Assembly (NCBI GenBank): GCA_964365765.1
Contig: CAYIRB010000027.1
Span: 1-13,060, forward strand
Source of the DNA: CALRGE01 sp964365765
GTDB lineage: Bacteria; Patescibacteriota; Gracilibacteria; UBA1369; 2-02-FULL-48-14
Length of the DNA: 13,060 bases
Reading direction: 5' to 3'
The notes beneath the pieces are model-generated. The model was not told where the DNA came from. It did no database searches and was given only the letters and a program-made list of their open reading frames with translations. Positions 5,745 through 13,060 of the stretch are shown here, in pieces; positions within the stretch are counted from its first letter, which is position 1, and the number at the start of each line of letters is the position of its first letter. Made by a program: the position numbers and the translations under genes.

Positions 5745-7220
5745 TTATACTCCTTTTCCGACAATTTCGGAAGCCAAAATCAAGCCGTCCAATCTGATTT
5801 CCCAAAGCAATTCCGGACGCAGTCCGTAAAGCACCTCGGCCTCGAAAAGCGGAATCCCGACTCTTTCGTCCAAAATCTCTTTTGTAATCAACTGGATTAG
5901 ATTCCTTCTTTGGGCCGAATCCAAAATTTCCGATGCATCCTCAATGTATTCGTCAACCTGTGAATTGGCGTAGTTCATACCGTTGAATTTCCCGAAATTA
6001 CCTTCCTGACCGTGTATCACTGTTTCAAAAAAATCCGACACGTCCGCCAAATCATACTTCCACCCGAAAAAATAAAAATCCGATTGACCTTGTAAGATTT
6101 TGTTTTCAAATTCATCAGGCTCCGAAGCATTAACCGTTACAATAATATTCACATCGGCAAGATTTTCCTTAATTTGCCCACCCAATTCCTCAAGTCCGAT
6201 TGGGATGTCGAGAGTGACATTCACATCTCCCTCATGCAAATTTCTGTATTCCAAGGCCTTTTCAATATTCTGACTGCGATCCGCGAATGTTTTCGAGTAA
6301 CCGAAAATACCCAATGCCGCGAATTGGCTTGTCGACCGCAAATACCCGGCCCCGAATTTTTCCGCGTAATTCGTGCCCAAAGCGCTATTTACCGCTTCTC
6401 TAAGATTTTGGTCTCTAAAAACACCTTGAAAATTAAACATCAAATAACTCACTTCCAAACTTGGAAAGGCGCTGACATTGATGCTTTGTTCCTTGAGTGC
6501 CTCCACGTACTGCGGCGGCACGTTGGCCAAAACCTGAACTTTATTTGAAAGAATCGCCTGCAATCTTTCATCGGGATTCGTAATCGCGGTTAAAGTGACG
6601 TTCTTGAAAAAAGGCGCCGGTCCCCAATATTGATCAAAACGTTGCAGATTCAAATCTCCGCCCGCTATCGATTGCAGAAAATATGGGCCGGTGCCATCGG
6701 GATTGTCAAAATCTTCATATCCGCTCGGGAAGATATAAACGTTAACCAATTTATTCAAAAGAAGCGGGTCGGGTTTTTTCGTATAAATCCGGATTTTATA
6801 CGGCTCCACTTTTTCAATTTTCTCAAAGTTGCTCAAGAGCGAACTAAGCTGTGAATTTTCCACGCCCATAGCGGCTTCCAAAGAATAAACCGCGTCATCC
6901 GCGTCAAAAGTCCCGCCGTCATGAAATAAAACGCCCTCGCGAAGCCGAAATTCCCAAGTCAAGTCGTCATAACGGCCCCAAGAAGTCGCCAGCCCCGTTT
7001 CGTAATTAAATGTTTTATCATAGTGCACCAATGTCTCATAAATATTCGAGATGTATTTTTTGTTATTGGAGTCGTATGTGGTCGGGGAAAACCCGCTTAT
7101 CGGTTCCGCGTACGCTATGCTGATTTTTTCTCCGCCCGCAAAACCCCGCCCCGTCGAGCATGAACTCAAAAGCAGTGAAAATACCAAGGACAAACAAAGG
7201 AACTTTCGGGACAATTTCAT
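5745..7220 (-). CDS. Oligopeptide/dipeptide-type ABC transporter solute-binding lipoprotein (SBP family 5)
   Basis: A 491-aa exported lipoprotein. The N-terminus MKLSRKFLCLSLVFSLLLSSC is a lipoprotein signal with lipobox L18-S19-S20-C21, so the mature protein should be lipid-anchored on the outer face of the membrane. The mature part follows family 5: an opening strand (ISIAYAEPISGFSP), a YETLVHYD segment, GLATSWG, LTWEFRLREGVLFHDGGTFD, then DADDAVYSLEAA and a GTGPYFLQS motif. The reading frame continues upstream to an ATG at 7271 inside lepA, but the signal peptide fixes the start at 7220. A GAGGA sequence lies 14 bases upstream, rather far for a Shine-Dalgarno. It follows lepA by 25 bases. 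No permease or ATPase genes are next to it, so it may serve a distant transporter or act as a sensor for the phosphatase encoded next. Confidence 0.88.
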   Translation of the reverse strand: MKLSRKFLCLSLVFSLLLSSCSTGRGFAGGEKISIAYAEPISGFSPTTYDSNNKKYISNIYETLVHYDKTFNYETGLATSWGRYDDLTWEFRLREGVLFHDGGTFDADDAVYSLEAAMGVENSQLSSLLSNFEKIEKVEPYKIRIYTKKPDPLLLNKLVNVYIFPSGYEDFDNPDGTGPYFLQSIAGGDLNLQRFDQYWGPAPFFKNVTLTAITNPDERLQAILSNKVQVLANVPPQYVEALKEQSINVSAFPSLEVSYLMFNFQGVFRDQNLREAVNSALGTNYAEKFGAGYLRSTSQFAALGIFGYSKTFADRSQNIEKALEYRNLHEGDVNVTLDIPIGLEELGGQIKENLADVNIIVTVNASEPDEFENKILQGQSDFYFFGWKYDLADVSDFFETVIHGQEGNFGKFNGMNYANSQVDEYIEDASEILDSAQRRNLIQLITKEILDERVGIPLFEAEVLYGLRPELLWEIRLDGLILASEIVGKGV

Positions 7221-7245
7221 GTGGATTTTTGGCGTCCTCGGAATT

Positions 7246-9048
<1,803 letters not shown>

Positions 9049-9056
9049 ACCTGTGG

Positions 9057-9085
9057 AGAATAGCAAGATTGAGTGTTTGAATAAA
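9057..9085 (-). promoter_or_regulatory. lepA promoter with extended -10
   Basis: On the minus strand TTTATT (9085-9080), 17 bases, then TATTCT (9062-9057) preceded by TGC. Start of transcription would fall at or just before the lepA ATG (9048). The -35 is weak and overlaps that of the divergent prgI promoter. Confidence 0.45.
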
Positions 9086-9105
9086 GAGCAATTTTCTGGT
9101 ATAAT
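9077..9105 (+). promoter_or_regulatory. Strong sigma-70-type promoter for prgI-traC
   Basis: TTGAAT (9077-9082), a 17-base spacer, and a perfect TATAAT (9100-9105) with TGG before it (extended -10). Initiation near 9112 leaves a leader of about 14 bases before the ATG at 9126, with no Shine-Dalgarno in it. Confidence 0.75.
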
Positions 9106-9125
9106 GAAGTGATAAATAAAAACAT

Positions 9126-9575
9126 ATGCAATACAAAATTCCCCAAAACGTGCAATTGGAGGATAAGATCGTCGGGCCCTTGACCTTGAAACAGCTCGCG
9201 ATTTTGGGAATCGGAGGCGGTATCGCCTACGCGTTCTATGTCGGACTGGCGAAAACATACATTTGGGTGGTGTGGGCGCCTCCGGTCGCGTTCTTTACAA
9301 TTTTGACACTAGCCATAACATTTTTAAAGATTAACGGAATCCCATTTGGCAAATGGTGCTTCCTAATGGTGGAATATGTGTTTATTCCTCGCAAAAGAGT
9401 ATTTATTATGGGAGGGGCGGATGTATACGAAGCAACGATATTCGCCAAAGAAGAAACAAAGAAACTCACCGACAAGCAGTCAAGCAAGGCGGAAAAAGAT
9501 CAAGAAAAAATTAAAAATTTGGGCGAAATATCAAAGTTGCTGGACTCATACGGTAAACCCACCAAAGCTATATGA
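9126..9575 (+). CDS. PrgI family membrane protein
   Basis: A 149-aa inner-membrane protein. The opening MQYKIPQNVQLEDKIVGPLT is the typical PrgI N-terminus. Two transmembrane helices follow (about 23-42 and 47-68), then a short amphipathic region and a charged, coiled-coil-like tail rich in Lys and Glu (about 107-135). PrgI proteins occur beside VirB4-like ATPases in Gram-positive conjugation systems and are widespread in Candidate Phyla Radiation genomes, where their role is unknown; a part in type IV secretion or pilus machinery is inferred. The start at 9126 gives a good N-terminal match and sits about 14 bases after the predicted transcription start. The gene overlaps the next by four bases (ATGA), showing translational coupling. 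Confidence 0.85.
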   Translation: MQYKIPQNVQLEDKIVGPLTLKQLAILGIGGGIAYAFYVGLAKTYIWVVWAPPVAFFTILTLAITFLKINGIPFGKWCFLMVEYVFIPRKRVFIMGGADVYEATIFAKEETKKLTDKQSSKAEKDQEKIKNLGEISKLLDSYGKPTKAI

Positions 9576-10330
9576 CAAACGAAACGAAACAAACCGTCCC
9601 TTCCGTCAAAAGCGGAAAGAAAAATCTGAAGGACAGTACTCAGTTGCACCTTAAAATTGGCGAAATCCGCGACAATACTCTCGTACTAAAAAACGGCGGA
9701 CTCCGCGTGGTTTTGAAAACGTCAAGCATCAATTTGAATTTGAAATCCGAACCCGAACAAAACGCGGTTATATATTCATACCAAAATTTTCTCAACATGC
9801 TCGAGTTTCCCATTCAAATTGTCGTACGCAGCAAAAAACTCGACATTGACAACTACATTGAAAAACTGAAAAAACTGGGCGTGAAACAAAGCAATCCGCT
9901 GCTTCAAAAACAAACTTTCGAGTACGTCGAATACATCAGCCGCTTGGTTGAATACGCCGACATCATGGAAAAAGAATTTTACGTCGTTATACCCCAAGAC
10001 CCGTATAGAGCGGAAAGCAAAGGCCTTCTGAAAACTTTTTTGGAAAACATCTTCCCTCAAGACACGGTCGCGAAAATCAAACAACGCCACAACGAATTCG
10101 AACAACTCAAAAAAAGTCTGACATCAAGAGTGAACACGGTGCGCTCGGGCTTGGAGAACTGCAATCTTCGCGTCACCGAACTCAACACGCAAGAACTCAT
10201 TGAACTTTTTTACGAAGTCTACAATCCGCAAACGTCACGCAACCAAAAATTCACGAGTGACGAAAACCTAGCTCTTGAAACGGACAAAGAAAGCGGCAAC
10301 GCTAAGACTGCTGAGGCTCCGAAGGCTTAG
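9572..10330 (+). CDS. TraC-like protein (VirB4 N-terminal-type domain without ATPase)
   Basis: A 252-aa soluble or peripheral protein coupled to prgI. Residues about 23-220 resemble the N-terminal domain of TraC/VirB4 conjugation ATPases as found after PrgI in Candidate Phyla Radiation bacteria: a first strand pair (LHLKIGEIRDNTLVLKNGGL), a helix carrying QNFLNMLEFPIQIVVRSKKL (71-90), and a long helical stretch ending in LNTQELIELFYEVYNP (204-219), which fits the domain's usual end. There is no Walker A or Walker B motif, so it is not itself an ATPase. The last 30 residues are polar and probably disordered. The usual ATPase gene does not follow; the next gene is convergent. The stop lies 29 bases inside the 3' end of the RSH gene. 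Confidence 0.75.
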   Translation: MTNETKQTVPSVKSGKKNLKDSTQLHLKIGEIRDNTLVLKNGGLRVVLKTSSINLNLKSEPEQNAVIYSYQNFLNMLEFPIQIVVRSKKLDIDNYIEKLKKLGVKQSNPLLQKQTFEYVEYISRLVEYADIMEKEFYVVIPQDPYRAESKGLLKTFLENIFPQDTVAKIKQRHNEFEQLKKSLTSRVNTVRSGLENCNLRVTELNTQELIELFYEVYNPQTSRNQKFTSDENLALETDKESGNAKTAEAPKA

Positions 10331-12863
10331 CCCTCCCATTTTTGTTGTGACTCACCGCGCGAGCCAAGGACCTGAAATGATCGGACCTGACTCTCACCTT
10401 GTTTTCTATGCTCAAGCGCATAATACATTTCAGCACCTCAGCGGCACCATGCCTGTCCTTGTCTCGCACATCCAAGGACAAACGAATTTTCGCCATTTTC
10501 TCGACCTTGGTCGAATGTATGTAAGAGATATTCAGGCCGTATTCTTTAATCAGTCCGGTTAGGGCATCCAAACTTCCGGTCGTATTTGACATATCAATCT
10601 CCAACACCACGGGTTCATCCAATTCCACGGCCCCGCTCATCAACTCAACCGGATCGGTTTTGCACCTGCCGACACTCATCGTAAAATCCCTCTTTAATTG
10701 ATCTACTTTGTCCGCCTTCTCGGTGCGCAACTCGGTCAATTTACAAATATCGGCGATAAAATCACCCCTGCTGCGCACAAGTTCCTCATCAACTTCGGGA
10801 TCACCCTGCTTCAAAAGTCTCTTTTTACGCTTTAAAGCGTACTCAACCTTATGCAGTTCAATCAAGATATTGTCTTTACCTTCCAGTTGCAACATTGTGC
10901 GAATAAATTGATCCCGGCTTGAAAAGCCGAACAATTGCGATAGCTCTTTTACATAATCAGCTCCTTGTTGATACGCCGCCTCCGGCGCGAGTCTCCTATA
11001 AATCGCTTTCATGGCATCAACAGTCCTTTGTCCGGCAAAAGAGCTCCAGGAAAGGTCCATTGTATACTCATAACCCGCCGGGACTTCAGCATCAGGGTCC
11101 GTAATCACTTCAACCCTTTGTAAATCTCTCAATTTATCAAAAGGCGTTCTGAATCTTGAGTCGCTTAAGGTGTTATCACTTACCTTGATTCCTCTGAATT
11201 TCCTTAACACCTCCGGGTGTATTGCCGCGGCAAAGTCCATTCCGTTTGAAGCACCCGGCAATTCTATGGGGTCGTCATCCCTGCTTCTTACGACTATCGG
11301 ATCGGCAAAAATGCTTTCAAGATGCTTAAAGAATCCGGACGGATTTCCTTTATATCGATTAACGGCGGCTTTAAGACTCTTTTCCATGCTAAGCGGCATC
11401 TCCTGATCTTTATCCTCGGGACCTTTGTTATTCATGTCCGATATCACTCCCCTCGGCCGCAATGCTTCTCTGCGTTCCGTGTTGATGCGAACATTAACTT
11501 TTCCCCCCAGAGAACGATTAAATATTTTCACAACATCTCCGCAGTCCGGATTCACATTCGGAACTCTTTCAAGTACCTCCATTTCCCCCCATGAAGCGGT
11601 TTGGCCGTAACTTTGACACAAAGATTGTATTACATCACATCTGGTTTTCAACATGACCGTGGAAGCGTCGGCATCGGAACCCTTGGTGAGCACCACCACT
11701 TCAAACATGGGATCGTGATCATCAATTTTGACAAAGGGATATTGTTGAGTGATTTTTGATTTATCCAAATACTTGGTAAATGGTAAAGGCCTGATAGCCA
11801 TATAAGTGATAAAGGGATTTAAAGTGCGTAAAGGCGCTAAAACCAACATTAAATGTGAATAATCGATATCCGAACCCATGTAACGTTTCATTCTTTCCGC
11901 TTGAATCTGCATAAAACGCTCCAAAGCCTGCGGATTGACAGCCTCGAAACAAGCTCTCAAAATATGTTCTTCCACGTCGTCCATTTTCAAAATCGAACTG
12001 GCCATGCGGGCGTGAATATTCATTGACTCGTGACACACACTGGTAATTTTCTCGGGATCGCCATGCGCATTTACGGTATCCAAATTTTGAGACCTCTCAT
12101 TATTGCGCAGAATGGCCACTCGAATACCAACATCCAAAATAGACCTGATAAAAGCAACGAAATCCGCTTCATTCCCGCGTTTCAAGTTTGTGAGTGCCCT
12201 GACCAACTTATAAACCTGGAGCTTATGTTCGGGGAAAATCGTACCCTTATCTTTCCCGACTAATTCATCATAATAATACTTATCGCACATCAACAATTCT
12301 TTTTTCGCTTCGGGTTTATGAATTGCCAAATCTTCAAAATCGTCATGTCTTAAAAGAGCGACCAAGGAAGACAGACTTGTAATCCTCGAGTCACAAATCG
12401 CGTTTATAACGCTGCCCACCAAATGCGTGACCCAGTATTTGCTTCCATCCTTTCTCGGTTCTCGATTCCTGGACAAAAAAGCGGTATTCACAATTTCATT
12501 AATCCAAATTTTCATTTGATCTTTATCCCAAGGCTTTCTGCCCTGCTCGTACCTTCTTCTTTGCACCAAGGTTAAAGTTATTTTAGCCCAAGAAAGAGCT
12601 TCTTCATCGGCGAATGGCGAAATTTCAATATCTTTCCCTTTTATCTCTTCCATTACTTGATCAACATAAGAAAGAGTTGCCAGCTCCACCTCCTCATGTT
12701 TATGCAATTTATCCCGTGAATCCCAAAGCACCCGCCCGCCTTCGGCCCCTTCGTTCTTTTGCAATAAAGCCTGTAAATCCGCGGAATGTTCAGTCAAAAA
12801 CAATTGATTCCCATCAGGAGTTTCCTCCGGACTTTCCGTAATCGGATATTCTGTTTCCAACAT
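10302..12863 (-). CDS. Divergent RelA/SpoT homologue (RSH): HD, degenerate synthetase, TGS, helical and ACT domains
   Basis: An 853-aa cytoplasmic protein, longer than the usual 700-750 aa. RSH enzymes make and/or hydrolyse (p)ppGpp. An HD-type hydrolase region (about 140-330) has His147, HDDFED at 173-178 matching HDxxED, and RNNERSQNLDT (253-263) where LADRLHNMRT is usual, so the metal-ligand Asp appears replaced by Glu256. The next region (about 335-475) sits where the synthetase belongs, but only fragments align, such as VNVRINT (456-462) for VEIQIRT, with the catalytic Glu replaced by Asn; no GYQSLH motif is seen. The TGS domain is clear (about 522-590: GMDFAAAIHPEV, LQRVEVITDP). A helical domain (about 618-680) and a C-terminal ACT domain (about 750-827: VVLEIDMSNTTGSLDALTGL) follow. 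The N-terminal 90 residues are acidic and unassigned. Synthetase loss is inferred. Confidence 0.8.
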   Translation of the reverse strand: MLETEYPITESPEETPDGNQLFLTEHSADLQALLQKNEGAEGGRVLWDSRDKLHKHEEVELATLSYVDQVMEEIKGKDIEISPFADEEALSWAKITLTLVQRRRYEQGRKPWDKDQMKIWINEIVNTAFLSRNREPRKDGSKYWVTHLVGSVINAICDSRITSLSSLVALLRHDDFEDLAIHKPEAKKELLMCDKYYYDELVGKDKGTIFPEHKLQVYKLVRALTNLKRGNEADFVAFIRSILDVGIRVAILRNNERSQNLDTVNAHGDPEKITSVCHESMNIHARMASSILKMDDVEEHILRACFEAVNPQALERFMQIQAERMKRYMGSDIDYSHLMLVLAPLRTLNPFITYMAIRPLPFTKYLDKSKITQQYPFVKIDDHDPMFEVVVLTKGSDADASTVMLKTRCDVIQSLCQSYGQTASWGEMEVLERVPNVNPDCGDVVKIFNRSLGGKVNVRINTERREALRPRGVISDMNNKGPEDKDQEMPLSMEKSLKAAVNRYKGNPSGFFKHLESIFADPIVVRSRDDDPIELPGASNGMDFAAAIHPEVLRKFRGIKVSDNTLSDSRFRTPFDKLRDLQRVEVITDPDAEVPAGYEYTMDLSWSSFAGQRTVDAMKAIYRRLAPEAAYQQGADYVKELSQLFGFSSRDQFIRTMLQLEGKDNILIELHKVEYALKRKKRLLKQGDPEVDEELVRSRGDFIADICKLTELRTEKADKVDQLKRDFTMSVGRCKTDPVELMSGAVELDEPVVLEIDMSNTTGSLDALTGLIKEYGLNISYIHSTKVEKMAKIRLSLDVRDKDRHGAAEVLKCIMRLSIENKVRVRSDHFRSLARAVSHNKNGRAKPSEPQQS

Positions 12864-12897
12864 AATAAGGTTTGGGCATTTTATTTTACCTTATTAT
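12862..12897. repeat. Perfect 10-bp inverted repeat over the RSH promoter and start codon
   Basis: ATAATAAGGT (12862-12871) and ACCTTATTAT (12888-12897) are exact reverse complements, 16 bases apart. The left arm includes two bases of the RSH start codon; the right arm touches the -10 box. As DNA it could be an operator. In a transcript entering from the rRNA operon it would fold into a hairpin that pairs the start codon, while a transcript from the RSH promoter itself would lack the first arm. Confidence 0.55.
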
Positions 12898-12910
12898 TGA
12901 CTCCCGTCAA
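12883..12910 (-). promoter_or_regulatory. Candidate promoter of the RSH gene
   Basis: On the minus strand TTGACG (12910-12905), 16 bases, then TAAAAT (12888-12883). Initiation near 12876 gives a leader of about 13 bases to the ATG at 12863. No Shine-Dalgarno lies in that leader. Confidence 0.55.
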
Positions 12911-12927
12911 GCCCATATCTGTAACAC

Positions 12928-12940
12928 AAAAAAAGCGGCT
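12928..12940 (-). terminator. Possible terminator remnant after the 5S rRNA gene
   Basis: Directly after the 5S 3' end the minus strand reads AGCCGC followed by seven T. A T-run after a GC-rich step is what a rho-independent terminator ends with, but I cannot draw a good independent hairpin before it, unless the terminal 5S helix serves. Read-through towards the RSH gene is possible. Confidence 0.3.
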
Positions 12941-12942
12941 TA

Positions 12943-13060
12943 ATCTAGGCGTCGTCCTACGCTTCCATGACTAAAATCATAGTACTATCAGCGATGAAGG
13001 GCTTAACTGCTGTGTTCGGAATGGGAACAGGTGTACCCCCTTCTCTATAAACGCCTAGAT
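12943..13060 (-). rRNA. rrf: 5S ribosomal RNA
   Basis: Read on the minus strand, the sequence contains the conserved 5S core CACCTGTTCCCATTCCGAAC followed by ACAGCAGTTAAGCCC, and the 3' part GTAGGACGACGCC. The 5' end ATCTAGGCGT (13060-13051) is perfectly complementary to the 3' end ACGCCTAGAT (12952-12943), forming the closing helix I of 10 bp. The length of 118 nt is normal, so the gene looks complete, although one or a few 5' bases could lie beyond the edge. The 23S and 16S genes would be expected to the right, upstream on this strand. Confidence 0.95.

Noticed and set aside
9049..9258. A 70-residue N-terminal extension of LepA in the same frame.
   Set aside because: It is Arg-rich, low-complexity translation of the antisense of prgI and of the promoter region; LepA proteins start at the MEKIRNF position.

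Overview
The window looks like a chromosomal segment of a bacterium from the Candidate Phyla Radiation (Patescibacteria). The main reasons are a PrgI gene translationally coupled to a TraC-like gene, a pairing common in that group, the very small intergenic gaps, and the near absence of good Shine-Dalgarno sequences. TGA is used as a real stop (end of the 5-FTHF cyclo-ligase gene and of prgI), so this is not a lineage that reads TGA as glycine. Base composition is moderate by eye (mid-40s % GC). A Peregrinibacteria-like lineage is possible, but this rests on general impression only.

Layout, left to right. A minus-strand HtrA/DegP-type protease gene runs off the left edge (1-375). Divergent from it is a plus-strand one-carbon pair: 5-formyltetrahydrofolate cyclo-ligase (470-1030) overlapping by one base with serine hydroxymethyltransferase glyA (1030-2274). 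A carbon-nitrogen hydrolase of the beta-ureidopropionase / N-carbamoylputrescine amidase type follows under its own promoter (2343-3281). A five-gene minus-strand block then runs leftward from 9048 to 3286: elongation factor 4 (lepA), an oligopeptide-type solute-binding lipoprotein, a membrane SpoIIE/RsbU-type phosphatase with HAMP domain, a 206-aa protein ending in a HicA-like domain, and a 73-aa protein with a possible helical-repeat segment. From a compact divergent promoter region shared with lepA, prgI and traC-like genes read rightward (9126-10330). They converge on, and overlap by 29 bases, a large minus-strand gene (10302-12863) for a divergent RelA/SpoT homologue. A 5S rRNA gene on the minus strand fills the right edge (12943-13060), so a minus-strand rRNA operon probably lies just beyond.

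Functionally the window mixes housekeeping (folate one-carbon metabolism, LepA, 5S rRNA) with envelope and signalling genes (HtrA, binding lipoprotein, phosphatase, PrgI/TraC). The most unusual items are the RSH protein, which keeps the canonical HD-synthetase-TGS-helical-ACT order but has lost recognisable synthetase motifs, and the perfect 10-bp inverted repeat over that gene's promoter and start codon, only about 80 bases after the 5S gene. Several genes appear to be leaderless or nearly so, with a -10 box six to eight bases before the start codon. No CRISPR array, insertion sequence, tRNA or intergenic stretch longer than 300 bases was seen.
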